The translations under genes and the position numbers were made by a program. This document shows, in pieces, positions 45,354 to 54,104 of a stretch of 64,000 bases of DNA. Position 1 is the first letter of the stretch. The number at the start of each line of letters is the position of its first letter. The notes beneath the pieces were generated by a model. The model saw only the letters and a program-made list of their open reading frames with translations. It was not told the origin of the DNA and did no database searches. This stretch comes from Knoellia sp. S7-12 (GTDB lineage Bacteria; Actinomycetota; Actinomycetes; Actinomycetales; Dermatophilaceae): contig NZ_CP155449.1 in assembly GCF_040518285.1 (NCBI RefSeq), positions 1-64,000 of the forward strand, written 5' to 3'.

Positions 45354-45444
45354 TGAACGCCACCCCGACTGAACCTTTCCGATCACTCTCCTCGATCTTC
45401 CGGGCCTCGCTCCTTCGTCGCTCGTGTCCTCAGATTGTCGTCGA

Positions 45445-46098
45445 ATGACCCATATCCTGGTGATCGACAACTACGACTCGTTCGTCTTCACGATTGTGGG
45501 CTACCTCGAGCAGCTCGGCGCCGAGTGCACGGTCGTGCGCAACGACGCGATCGCCGCGGCTGACGGTGCTGACTTCGACGGTGTGCTCGTGTCTCCGGGC
45601 CCTGGGACGCCCGAGGAAGCCGGTGTCTCGATGGCGATGATCGAGGCGTGTGGCGAGCGGGCGCAGCCGATGCTCGGGGTCTGCCTCGGTCACCAGGCGC
45701 TCGGCGTCGTGGCCGGTGGGGTTGTCGGGCGGGCGCCCGAGCTGCTCCATGGCAAGACCTCGCTCGTCCACCACTCGGGCGAGGGCGTGCTCGCCGGGCT
45801 GTCGTCACCCTTCACGGCGACGCGCTATCACTCGTTGACGATCGAGCCGCCCAGCCTGCCCGAGTCGCTTGTCAGCACTGGCCACACCGAGAGCGGCATC
45901 ATCATGGCCGTCCAACACCGTGAGCTGCCGCTGCACGGTGTGCAGTTCCACCCCGAGTCCGTCCTCACGCAGGGCGGACACCGACTCCTCGCGAACTGGC
46001 TCGAGCTGTGCGGCGATCCCGGAGCGGTTGAGCTCTCCCACGGGCTCAGCCCGCTGGTGCACGACGGTGCCGACGTCGCCGCGAGGGTCACCGGCTGA
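45445..46098 (+). CDS. pabA: Glutamine amidotransferase of aminodeoxychorismate/anthranilate synthase
   Basis: This 217-residue class I amidotransferase supplies ammonia for p-aminobenzoate (folate) or anthranilate (Trp) synthesis. The start ILVIDNYDSFVFTIVGYLEQ, nucleophile Cys in LGVCLGHQALG, and His/Glu in GVQFHPESVLT are all present. ATG 45445 is chosen; a GTG at 45424 is less likely. In mycobacteria the equivalent gene (Rv0013) has been called trpG or pabA; no synthase large subunit is nearby to decide. A large palindrome follows. Confidence 0.92.
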   Translation: MTHILVIDNYDSFVFTIVGYLEQLGAECTVVRNDAIAAADGADFDGVLVSPGPGTPEEAGVSMAMIEACGERAQPMLGVCLGHQALGVVAGGVVGRAPELLHGKTSLVHHSGEGVLAGLSSPFTATRYHSLTIEPPSLPESLVSTGHTESGIIMAVQHRELPLHGVQFHPESVLTQGGHRLLANWLELCGDPGAVELSHGLSPLVHDGADVAARVTG

Positions 46099-46115
46099 CC
46101 CGCGCCACCCTCCGA

Positions 46116-46187
46116 CCCACTGCGCGACCTACTGCACAGTAAGTGGGGTGATTACCCCACATACTGTGCAGTAGGTCGTGCAGTGGG
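46116..46187. repeat. 72-bp palindrome, left copy flanking the AbiEi-like gene
   Basis: 36-bp arms (46116-46151 and 46152-46187) are complementary with three mismatches and no loop. It follows pabA by 17 bp. Its central 50 bp nearly match the palindrome at 47307-47366. It may terminate pabA. Confidence 0.88.
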
Positions 46188-46300
46188 TGGTGTGATCACA
46201 GGGGTTTCCGTCATCCACAGGCGCGTGCCCCGGCGGCACCCTGTCCACAGTTCTGCTTGTGGGAGGTGCGGTCGGCGCCGGTGCCTCGAATGCTGTTGCC

Positions 46301-47254
46301 ATGAAGCCACTTCCCGAGACCTTGAGCGGTGTGCTCGCGGCACAGTTCGGCGTCGTCACACGTGAACAGCTGCTCCGGCACGGCGTCTCCAAGGAGGCGA
46401 TCCGATGGAATGCTGGCAGGTCATGGCGGGTCATCCTGCCGTGCACCTACGTCACCAATGAGGTGCACGCGAGCGAGAAGCAGCGGCGGATGGGCGCCTT
46501 GTTGTTTGCTGGCCCTCTCTCGGCGTTGGCAGGCATGACCGCCGCTTCGGTGCACGGGCTCAAGAACGCTGATCAGCGGGGCCGAGTTCATGTCGTGGTC
46601 CCCGGTTCGCAAGCGAGCCGGCGGCGGGGGTACACAAACATCCGGCGCAGCCTCCTCGATGACGCAGGGGTGGTCGTGCGTGACGGCATGAGAGTCTCGT
46701 CGGTCGCCCGTGCCTGTGTTGACGCGGCAATCGAGGAACGCCGCGCGAGCAACCGGACCGCCCTCCTGGTGGAGGCTGTCCAACGCGATCTGACAACCGT
46801 CGACCAACTGGCCGAGTGGTGCTACCGGCTCCGACCGTGCGACGTGGCGAAGGTTCTGCCGGCGCTGGAGACGGCCGCGCTTGGCGTGTGGTCAGTCCCC
46901 GAAGCAGAGGTCCTCGATCTCATGGGGACGTCCCTCGTGCTGCCTGAGGTCATGACGAACCCACACCTTGTTGACGCGAACGGTCGCAAACTCATCACCC
47001 CAGACCTCTGGCTCGACGACGTCGCCATGGCGGTCATGGTCCACTCGAAGGAGTACCACGCCAACGGCGAGCAGTTCGTCGACACGATTGACCGTGATGG
47101 CGAGCTCGTGGCCGCTGGTGTTGTGGTCCTTGGAGTGACACCGACCGGGGTTCGCCGCAACCCGCGTGGGACTTTGCAGAGGATCGAGGCGGCCTACGCC
47201 GCGGCGCACCGGCGTGAACGCCCCGCCGTCGTTGCGCAGCCACAAGCGGCCTGA
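46301..47254 (+). CDS. AbiEi-like / DUF559-type protein (solitary type IV antitoxin-like)
   Basis: This 317-residue protein has an AbiEi-type N-terminal winged helix (LAAQFGVVTREQLLRHGVSK, then IRWNAGRSWRVILPCTYV). The middle (HVVVPGSQASRRRGY, VSSVARACVDAAIEE) fits the AbiEi C-terminal domain. The last 100 residues (ITPDLWLDDVAMAVMVHSKE) resemble a DUF559-like nuclease-related fold. No AbiEii toxin gene follows. ATG 46301 lacks a ribosome-binding site; GTG 46259 is an alternative. Two DnaA-box-like sites (46211-46219 and 46241-46249) lie upstream. The gene is bracketed by related palindromes and interrupts the usual pabA-pknB neighbourhood, which suggests later insertion. Confidence 0.7.
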   Translation: MKPLPETLSGVLAAQFGVVTREQLLRHGVSKEAIRWNAGRSWRVILPCTYVTNEVHASEKQRRMGALLFAGPLSALAGMTAASVHGLKNADQRGRVHVVVPGSQASRRRGYTNIRRSLLDDAGVVVRDGMRVSSVARACVDAAIEERRASNRTALLVEAVQRDLTTVDQLAEWCYRLRPCDVAKVLPALETAALGVWSVPEAEVLDLMGTSLVLPEVMTNPHLVDANGRKLITPDLWLDDVAMAVMVHSKEYHANGEQFVDTIDRDGELVAAGVVVLGVTPTGVRRNPRGTLQRIEAAYAAAHRRERPAVVAQPQAA

Positions 47255-47306
47255 CCTGACTTGGGGCTTCTGCCGGAACGGTTCGCAACTCGGCGCACGA
47301 CCCACC

Positions 47307-47366
47307 GCACGGCCTACTGCACAGTAAGTGGGGTGATCACCCCACTTACTGTGCAGTAGGCCGTGC
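47307..47366. repeat. Perfect 60-bp palindrome, right copy flanking the AbiEi-like gene
   Basis: The halves 47307-47336 and 47337-47366 are exact complements with no loop. It lies between two convergent genes and shares its core with 46116-46187. A bidirectional terminator role fits, but two near-identical copies around one gene also fit a mobile unit. Confidence 0.92.
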
Positions 47367-47416
47367 GAGAGGCGGGAAGGGGGCTGCGCGGACCAGCTGA
47401 GCAGTGACCGGGAGCG

Positions 47417-49300
47417 TCAGGGGGCTCCGGACGGTGTGCTCGACGGGCTTGGAGTGGGCGTCGGCGTTGCGCTCGGGGTGGGCGTCGTGCTCGGGGTGAC
47501 CGAGGGTGTAGGAGTCGTTGACGGCGTCGTCGGGGCCGGCGGGGGTGGGGGGACCCTCTGCGCGACGACGATCGTCACCTCGGATCCCACGGCAACGAGG
47601 TCCTTCTCGTCGGGCTTCTGCTCGATGACCGTGCCCTCCCGGGCCCGCGACGTCTGCTCATAATCGGTCTTGGCCTTCAGTCCGACCGAGCTCAGCAGGG
47701 CGGAGGCCGCGTCCTGGGTGAGGTTGGTGAGCTTGGGAACTGCGACCTGACCCGAGGCGACATTGAGGTTGACGACCTCGCCGGGCGCCAGCGACGCCCC
47801 AGCGGCGGGATCGGTCGAGACGACGGCGTCCTTGGGCTGGTCATCGGTGTTGACCTTCACGGTCCGCCCGACCGAGAGTTTCGCTCGTTCGAGCAGGTCG
47901 GTTGCCTCAGCGACCGTCCTCCCGGCGAGGTTGGGGACCACGACGGCGTTAGGGCCGGTCGAGATGACCAGCCTGACCGTGGTCTCGGCGGGGTCGACCC
48001 GGGAGCCGGCACCCGGGGTCTGTGAGATGACCGAGTCCTCGGGGACGGTGTCGCTCTTTGCCGTGGTCTGGGTCGAGGTGAGTGCGGCGTCGCTCAACAG
48101 CTTGAGAGCCGTTGCCCGAGGTTTGCCCTCGAGGACGGGCACGGAGACCTTCTGGGCCTCCTCGCGCATCTCAAGATACTGCTGCGCACCGAATCCGAGG
48201 AGCGCGAGTGCCGCGATGACCCCGAGCGTCAGCATGACGTAGGTCGCCCCACGACGCTTGCGCCGCTCTGACGGGTCGACGGCGGCGGGGAACGTCGACG
48301 TCGTCGAACCGGGCGAAGGCTCAGGTGAGTCGTCTCGGGGACGGGTCGTGGCGGCATACACCTCTGTGGGTTCGGACGTGTTGATGGCGGCAGGTCCGGC
48401 GGCGAGCGCCGCGAGCGATGCCATCGCGGCCGCACTGATCGGCCGCCCCAGACGGGCCGCCTGGAGGTCGTTGCGGAAGGCGTTGGCGTCCTGGTAGCGC
48501 TTCTCGCGGTCCTTGGTGAGGGAGTGGAGGACGACGGCGTCAAGCGATTCATCGACCTCGCTGGCCCGTTGTGAAGGTGCCACGGGCTGCTCGCCAACGT
48601 GCTGGTAGGCGATGGAGACCGGGCTGTCGCCGACGAACGGTGGGCGGCCCACGACGAGCTCATAGAGCATGCAGCCGGCTGAGTAGAGGTCCGAGCGGGC
48701 GTCGACATTGTGCCCCTGGGCCTGCTCGGGTGAGAGGTACTGGGCGGTGCCGATGACGGCTTGGGTCTGCGTCATCGTCGCTGCGGAGTCGGCGATGGCT
48801 CGGGCGATGCCGAAGTCCATGACCTTGATGGAGCCGCCTGCGGCGACCATGACGTTGGCCGGCTTGATGTCGCGGTGGACGATCCCCATGCGGTGGCTGT
48901 AGGCAAGCGCGTCGAGGACCCCCTCGGTGATCTGCGAGGCCTCCTGCGTGGGGAGCCTGTCGCGCTCGGTGAGGATCTCGCGCAGCGTGCGCCCCTGCAC
49001 GTACTCCATGACCATGTAGGGCACCGCGACCTTGGCGCCCCCGGACTCGATCGAGTGGTCCTCCCCCGAGTCGTAGACCGCGACGATCGAGGCGTGGTTG
49101 AGTCCGGCCGAGGACTGGGCCTCGCGCCGGAACCGCTTGATGAAGGACTGGTCGCGCGCGAGGTCGCTGCGCAACATCTTGATGGCGACCTGACGCCCCA
49201 GACGGGTGTCGTGGCCGAGATGCACCTCGGCCATGCCACCCCGACCGATGAGTTCTCCCACTTCGTAGCGGCCCCCGAGCAGCAGGGGATCCTCGCTCAT
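47417..49300 (-). CDS. pknB: Serine/threonine protein kinase PknB with PASTA domains
   Basis: This 627-residue membrane kinase regulates cell-wall synthesis and division. The kinase domain has GRGGMAEVHLG, the catalytic loop VHRDIKPANVMV and the Mg-binding DFGIARAI. A juxtamembrane linker is followed by one helix (YVMLTLGVIAALALLGFGAQ, about 350-369). Three extracellular PASTA modules then bind muropeptides or lipid II. The C-terminal 50 residues are Pro/Thr/Ser-rich. It is the last gene of the fhaA-fhaB-pstP-rodA-pbpA-pknB operon. A PknA gene, present beside it in mycobacteria, is missing here. Confidence 0.97.
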   Translation of the reverse strand: MSEDPLLLGGRYEVGELIGRGGMAEVHLGHDTRLGRQVAIKMLRSDLARDQSFIKRFRREAQSSAGLNHASIVAVYDSGEDHSIESGGAKVAVPYMVMEYVQGRTLREILTERDRLPTQEASQITEGVLDALAYSHRMGIVHRDIKPANVMVAAGGSIKVMDFGIARAIADSAATMTQTQAVIGTAQYLSPEQAQGHNVDARSDLYSAGCMLYELVVGRPPFVGDSPVSIAYQHVGEQPVAPSQRASEVDESLDAVVLHSLTKDREKRYQDANAFRNDLQAARLGRPISAAAMASLAALAAGPAAINTSEPTEVYAATTRPRDDSPEPSPGSTTSTFPAAVDPSERRKRRGATYVMLTLGVIAALALLGFGAQQYLEMREEAQKVSVPVLEGKPRATALKLLSDAALTSTQTTAKSDTVPEDSVISQTPGAGSRVDPAETTVRLVISTGPNAVVVPNLAGRTVAEATDLLERAKLSVGRTVKVNTDDQPKDAVVSTDPAAGASLAPGEVVNLNVASGQVAVPKLTNLTQDAASALLSSVGLKAKTDYEQTSRAREGTVIEQKPDEKDLVAVGSEVTIVVAQRVPPPPPAPTTPSTTPTPSVTPSTTPTPSATPTPTPSPSSTPSGAP

Positions 49301-49307
49301 TGCGCCC

Positions 49308-50765
49308 TCACTTCTTCAGTCCAGCCTCGAGCATCGCCTTGGCGATGGGGCCACCCACGGCGCCACCTCCACGGGCTTCACTGTCGGGGTCGCCACCGTT
49401 CTCGACGACGACGGCGACAGCGATCTGCGGATCATTGGCGGGTGCGAACCCGGTGAACCAGGCGTGCGCGCGCGCCACCCGGTCGGTCTCGGCGGTCCCG
49501 GTCTTGCCGGCGACGCGCACTCCGTCGATCTGGGCGGGTTTGCCGCTGCCGTTCTCGACGACGGCTTCCATCATCTCGGTGAGCTGCGCGGCGACCTCGG
49601 GGGTGGTGGCCTCTGAGAGCTGCTCGGGCTCGGCGCGCTCGATGACGCTGAGGTCGCTCGACAGCACCGACTTCACGAGGTGCGGGCGCATGACGACACC
49701 CGCATTGGCGACGCCGGCACTGAACATCGCGACCTGGAGCGGTGTGACACGCACGTCGTACTGACCGACGGCCGACTGCGCCAGCTGCGGCTGGTTGAGT
49801 TCGGCCGGAACGCTGCTCGGGGTGACCCTCATCGGGATCGAGAGCTGGTCTCCCACACCGAACTTCGCGGCCTGGTCACGCAGTGCGTCGGCGCCGAGCT
49901 CCATACCGAGGAAGCCGAACGCGCTGTTGCACGAGATCTCCATGGCGTTGAGGAGGGTCGTCTTGTCGTTGTCGCCACAGGACCGGTTGCCGATGTTGGG
50001 CAGGCCGACCGTCGTCTGCGGCAGGTCGAGCTCGGCCGGGCCGGGCAGCTCGGAGTCGGGCTGGAACTTCCCGCTCGACAGGGCTGCCGCGGCGGTGACG
50101 ATCTTGAACACCGAGCCGGGCGGATAGAGGTCGCCGCCGATGGCGCGATTGACGAGCGGCTTGTTGGGGTCTGCGTTCAGACCGTTGTATGCCTTCTCGA
50201 CCTTGGTGAGGTCGTGGCCCGAGAGCGTGGCCGGGTTGAACCCGGGGTTGCTCACCATGGCGAGGATCTCGCCAGTTGACGGGTTCACCGCAACAGCGGA
50301 TCCTTTGCGGCCGTCGAGAGCCTTGATCGCGGCCTCTTGGACCTTGGGGTCGATGGTGAGTTCGAGGCTGGCGCCAGAGGTCTTGCGTCCGGTGAAGAAG
50401 TCGGAGACGCGGCGGAAGGCCAATTTGTCGCTGCTGCCCGAGAGGAGGCCGTTCTCGGCCTGCTCGAGGCCGCTGCCCGCGCCATAGAAGGAGTAGTAGC
50501 CGGTGATGTGGGCGTAGGCCGCACCACCGGGATAGGTGCGCAGCCACTTGAACTCATTGCTGGCGGGGACGGACTTCGCGATGGCGGTGTCGCCGACGAG
50601 GATCTGTCCGCGCTCGCGGGCATAGCTGCTGAGCAGGGTGCGCCGGTTGTCGGGCCGGGCATTGAGATCCTTGGCATAGACGAACTGGATCATCGTCGTC
50701 GAGACGAGGAGCGTCGCAAAGAGGAACGCGACGACGAAGGAGAGGCGGCGGATCGGTGAGTTCAT
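49308..50765 (-). CDS. pbpA: Penicillin-binding protein 2-type transpeptidase
   Basis: This 485-residue enzyme crosslinks peptidoglycan. It has an N-terminal anchor (LSFVVAFLFATLLVSTTMIQ), a dimerisation-type domain and the penicillin-binding fold: active Ser in PPGSVFKIVTA, SCN motif in MEISCNSAFG, and KTGT in GKTGTAETD. It partners the RodA/FtsW glycosyltransferase encoded just upstream (4-bp ATGA overlap). It corresponds to the mycobacterial PbpA, a substrate of PknB. Confidence 0.96.
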   Translation of the reverse strand: MNSPIRRLSFVVAFLFATLLVSTTMIQFVYAKDLNARPDNRRTLLSSYARERGQILVGDTAIAKSVPASNEFKWLRTYPGGAAYAHITGYYSFYGAGSGLEQAENGLLSGSSDKLAFRRVSDFFTGRKTSGASLELTIDPKVQEAAIKALDGRKGSAVAVNPSTGEILAMVSNPGFNPATLSGHDLTKVEKAYNGLNADPNKPLVNRAIGGDLYPPGSVFKIVTAAAALSSGKFQPDSELPGPAELDLPQTTVGLPNIGNRSCGDNDKTTLLNAMEISCNSAFGFLGMELGADALRDQAAKFGVGDQLSIPMRVTPSSVPAELNQPQLAQSAVGQYDVRVTPLQVAMFSAGVANAGVVMRPHLVKSVLSSDLSVIERAEPEQLSEATTPEVAAQLTEMMEAVVENGSGKPAQIDGVRVAGKTGTAETDRVARAHAWFTGFAPANDPQIAVAVVVENGGDPDSEARGGGAVGGPIAKAMLEAGLKK

Positions 50766-52144
50766 CGCACCTTCACCACCTGGGTCTGGTCGCTGGCCAC
50801 AGGGCTGGGAGCTTCCGGGTCGGGGACAGGTCGGCGAGCGTGGTCACTGATGCGCAGGAGGAGCGCGACCAGGGTCCAGTTCGCGAGGAGTGAGGAGCCG
50901 CCCTGCGAGAGGAACGGCATGGTCAGGCCGGTCAACGGGATGACACGCGTGACGCCGCCGACGACGACGAAGCACTGCAGCGCGACCGAGAAGGCGAGGC
51001 CCGATGCGAGGAGCTTGCCGAAGCCGTCGCGGGCGCCGATGGCGGTGCGAAGCCCGCGCTCCACGAGGAGGACATAGAGCAGCAGCAGGGCGAAGAGTCC
51101 GACGAGGCCGATCTCCTCACCGAAGCTCGGGATGATGAAGTCGCTCTCGGCGAAGTAGGTGAGGTCGGGGCGCCCGCGACCGAGTCCGGTGCCGAACATG
51201 CCGCCCGAGCCCATGCCCATGATGCCCTTGGCCAGCTGGTCGGACGTGTCGAGGGCTTCGCGGCTGAACGTGTCGAGCCAGAGCAGCACCCGTTGCTGGA
51301 CGTGGCTGAAGAGCATGTTGGCGACCCAGCAGCCGACCCCGAAGAGCATCAGACCGAGGGCAACCCACGAGGTGCGTTCGGTGGCGACATAGAGCATCGC
51401 GACGAACAGGCCAAAGAAGAGGAGGGAGGAGCCGAGGTCCTTCTCGAGCACGAGGACACCGACGGAGAGCATCCAGGCCACGAGGATCGGGCCGAGGTCG
51501 CGGGCCCGGGGCAGGGTGAGCCCGAGGATGCGGCGGCCAGCCACGGACAGGGCGTCACGGGTCTGGACGAGGTAGCCGGCGAAGAAGATCGCGAGGACGA
51601 CCTTGGCGATCTCTCCGGGCTGGAACGAGAACGGCCCGAGCTTGATCCAGATGCGGGAGCCGTAGTTCTCAAGCCCGAGCCCGGGCACGAGCGGCAGCAC
51701 CAGCAGCCCGAAGCCGAGTGCACCTGCGAGGTAGGTGTAGCGGCGCAGGATCCGGTGGTCGCGCAGGATGATGAGCGCGGCGATCGCCAGGCCGGCGGCG
51801 AGCGCGCTCCACATGAGCTGGCGCAGCGCCATCCCCTCGGCGAGGTCGTCGCCGCGGGCCAGGTCGAGCCGGTTGATCATCACGAGACCGAGCCCGTTGA
51901 GCAGGGTGGCGATGGGGAGGATCAGCGGGTCGGCGTAGGGCGCGCGCCAGCGCATCACGAGGTGGAAGACCGCGGTGATGACGAGGAAGCCCGAGCCGAC
52001 GGCGACCAGGCTCGGCGGGATCGCACCCTCGACCGCGATGCCGACGTTGATGTAGGCGAGCACGACGATGCCGACCGCGAAGACGAGGAGCGCGAGCTCG
52101 ACGTTGCGGCCCTTGCGGGAGGCGAGTGAGGAGATGGTCGTCAT
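50762..52144 (-). CDS. rodA: SEDS-family peptidoglycan glycosyltransferase RodA/FtsW
   Basis: This 460-residue polytopic protein polymerises lipid II with its cognate PBP. ATG 52144 overlaps the pstP stop by 4 bp; the longer open frame upstream lies within pstP and is not SEDS-like. Conserved segments include SRIWIKLGPFSFQPGEIAKV, EKDLGSSLLFFG (catalytic-type Asp), ESDFIIPSFGEEIGLVG and LPFLSQGGSS-like MPFLSQGGSS. About 12 helices are visible. Confidence 0.95.
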   Translation of the reverse strand: MTTISSLASRKGRNVELALLVFAVGIVVLAYINVGIAVEGAIPPSLVAVGSGFLVITAVFHLVMRWRAPYADPLILPIATLLNGLGLVMINRLDLARGDDLAEGMALRQLMWSALAAGLAIAALIILRDHRILRRYTYLAGALGFGLLVLPLVPGLGLENYGSRIWIKLGPFSFQPGEIAKVVLAIFFAGYLVQTRDALSVAGRRILGLTLPRARDLGPILVAWMLSVGVLVLEKDLGSSLLFFGLFVAMLYVATERTSWVALGLMLFGVGCWVANMLFSHVQQRVLLWLDTFSREALDTSDQLAKGIMGMGSGGMFGTGLGRGRPDLTYFAESDFIIPSFGEEIGLVGLFALLLLYVLLVERGLRTAIGARDGFGKLLASGLAFSVALQCFVVVGGVTRVIPLTGLTMPFLSQGGSSLLANWTLVALLLRISDHARRPVPDPEAPSPVASDQTQVVKVR

Positions 52145-53547
52145 GCGTTGGGACTGATGGACGGGGACGACGGCTGGAGCGGGGACGTCGAGCTGGTGGG
52201 GGCCGGGCCCGTGGGAGTGCCGCTGGGGGTGCCGGATGGGGTGGGCGTGCCGCTCGGAGTCGGGGTCGGAGTCGGTGTCGTCCACGTGGACGGAACGGTG
52301 CCGCAGGACCGGCCCTGAGACTTCGCGAAGCGGCAGGCCTGCGCCTGCACCTCGAGGTTGCGCACGAGGGAGGCGGCGTCGGTGCGCGTCGGCATGGTGA
52401 TGCCACGGCCAAGCCGTTCGCGATAGCTGTTGGGCAGGTCGTCGATGTCGATGCTGCTCGTCGTCTCGGGCTGCGAGAGGTCGACCGGGCCGAGGGTCTG
52501 ATCGACGCCCTTGAAGACGGCGACCCGCCCATCGTTGACGCCGACATAGAACTGCGCCTGGGTCCAGGACCAGGCGGCATAGCCACCGCCGACCAGGAGG
52601 ATCACTGCGAGCAGCGAGACCCCGACGGCACGCAGGATCGTGGCCGTCCGCCCACGTGGCCCTTCCTCCGCCAGCTCGACGTCGTCATCTGCGGAGCGGC
52701 CACTTGCCTCCTGGGACAACGCAGCTGCCTTGGCGGCGGGCGTGACGGGGATCGGGCGGGTGTGGCGGCGGATCGCGGCAGCGGCACCGACGATCTGGGG
52801 TGAGTCGCTCGGCACGAACTGGTTGAGATCGACGACGTCACCGATGACGACGGTGACGTTGTCCGGGGCACCGGCGCGCAGGGCGAGTTGGACGAGGCGT
52901 TCGGCGCAGGCCCCCGGCTTGCTCTCGGTCGTGAGGATCTCGTCGATGGTGTCGCGAGCGACATAGTCGGACAACCCATCCGAGCAGATGAGGTAGCGAT
53001 CGCCGACGATCGCCTGACGCACGACGACGTCGGGCTCCTTGCCCTCGGCGCCGGTGAGGACGCGGGTCACGAGGGAACGCTGCGGGTGGGTCGACGCCTC
53101 CTCGGAGGTGAGGCGTCCCTCATCGACGAGCGACTGGACGAAGCTGTGATCCTTGGTGATCTGGCTGACTTCACCGGCGCGCACGACGTAGGCCCGGGAG
53201 TCGCCGATGTGGGCGAGGACGAGCTTGTCGCGAGCGCGCAGGATGGCGATGAGGGTGGTGCCCATGCCGTCGAGGTCGGGGTCCTCCTCGGTGACGTGCC
53301 CGAGTTCCACGTTGGCGGAGGTGATCCGGCGCAGCAGGGCCTCAGTCGCGTCGACGCCGGAGAAGGACTCGCCGTCGAGACCGACGAGGGCGCCGACGAT
53401 CATCGACGACGCGACGTCGCCACCGGCGTGACCACCCATGCCGTCGGCCATGGCGAGAAGGTGCGGGCCGGCATACCCACTGTCCTCGTTGTTGGTTCGC
53501 ACCATCCCGACGTCGGAGCGGGCGGCGAAGTTGAAGGCGATCGCCAC
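52141..53547 (-). CDS. pstP: PP2C-family Ser/Thr phosphatase PstP
   Basis: This 468-residue phosphatase reverses PknB phosphorylation. It starts with GTG 53547, with GGAGG at the end of fhaB. PPM motifs are RSDVGMVRTNNEDSGY, ADGMGGHAGGDVAS, HIGDSRAYVVR and LICSDGLSDYV, with further Asp ligands in GAPDNVTVVIGDVVD. A membrane helix (AVGVSLLAVILLVGGGYAAW) and an extracytoplasmic domain follow. The last 45 residues are Pro/Thr/Ser-rich. Confidence 0.96.
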   Translation of the reverse strand: MAIAFNFAARSDVGMVRTNNEDSGYAGPHLLAMADGMGGHAGGDVASSMIVGALVGLDGESFSGVDATEALLRRITSANVELGHVTEEDPDLDGMGTTLIAILRARDKLVLAHIGDSRAYVVRAGEVSQITKDHSFVQSLVDEGRLTSEEASTHPQRSLVTRVLTGAEGKEPDVVVRQAIVGDRYLICSDGLSDYVARDTIDEILTTESKPGACAERLVQLALRAGAPDNVTVVIGDVVDLNQFVPSDSPQIVGAAAAIRRHTRPIPVTPAAKAAALSQEASGRSADDDVELAEEGPRGRTATILRAVGVSLLAVILLVGGGYAAWSWTQAQFYVGVNDGRVAVFKGVDQTLGPVDLSQPETTSSIDIDDLPNSYRERLGRGITMPTRTDAASLVRNLEVQAQACRFAKSQGRSCGTVPSTWTTPTPTPTPSGTPTPSGTPSGTPTGPAPTSSTSPLQPSSPSISPNA

Positions 53548-53550
53548 GCG

Positions 53551-54084
53551 CTACCTCCGCAGCTCGACGACGGTCGTGCCGAACCTGATCTCGGTCCCGG
53601 CTGCCACCGGAGTCGGTGTGGTGAGGCGCTGCTGGCCGATGAACGTGCCGTTGGTGGAGCCGAGGTCCTCGACCATCCAGCCCTCGGGCCCCTTGAAGAT
53701 GCGGGCGTGCCGACCGGAGGCGAAGTCGTCCTCGAGGACGAGCGCGGACTCGGGGCTGCGGCCGACGAGGGTGCCGGACTCGCGCAACGGCAGGCTCGTG
53801 CCGGCGAGGGGTCCGCTCGTGACGCGCAGGTGGTTGGGGCCGCGCTCGGCGGAGCGGGCGTTGAAGCGGCGGCCGCTGACGGGGCGCTGCTCGGCCGGCA
53901 CCGCAGTGGGGTTGGCCCCTCGGGCAGCCGGGCGCGGGGTGGCCGCGCGCGGTGTTGCGGCCCGACGGGAGGTGACCTGGGTGCCGTAGAGGTCGCCCCG
54001 GAGGACGCCGACGACGGCAATGACGAAGGCCCAGAGCGCCACGAGGAGGCCCAGGCGCATGAGGGTGATGGTGAGTTCGCTCAT
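53551..54084 (-). CDS. fhaB: FHA-domain protein FhaB (FipA)
   Basis: This 177-residue protein has an N-terminal membrane helix (ITLMRLGLLVALWAFVIAVV), a basic Ala/Arg linker and a C-terminal FHA domain (GTLVGRSPESALVLEDDFAS, GRHARIF, LGSTNGTFIG) that binds phosphothreonine. In mycobacteria FipA links PknB signalling to FtsZ and the divisome. Only 3 bp separate it from pstP. Confidence 0.94.
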   Translation of the reverse strand: MSELTITLMRLGLLVALWAFVIAVVGVLRGDLYGTQVTSRRAATPRAATPRPAARGANPTAVPAEQRPVSGRRFNARSAERGPNHLRVTSGPLAGTSLPLRESGTLVGRSPESALVLEDDFASGRHARIFKGPEGWMVEDLGSTNGTFIGQQRLTTPTPVAAGTEIRFGTTVVELRR

Positions 54085-54104
54085 TTAGGTGGTGCTCACT
54101 CCTG

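Noticed and set aside
45354..45444. Possible additional small gene between the small membrane protein and pabA
   Set aside because: Short frames exist but have no family resemblance, ribosome-binding site or coding bias that I can support.
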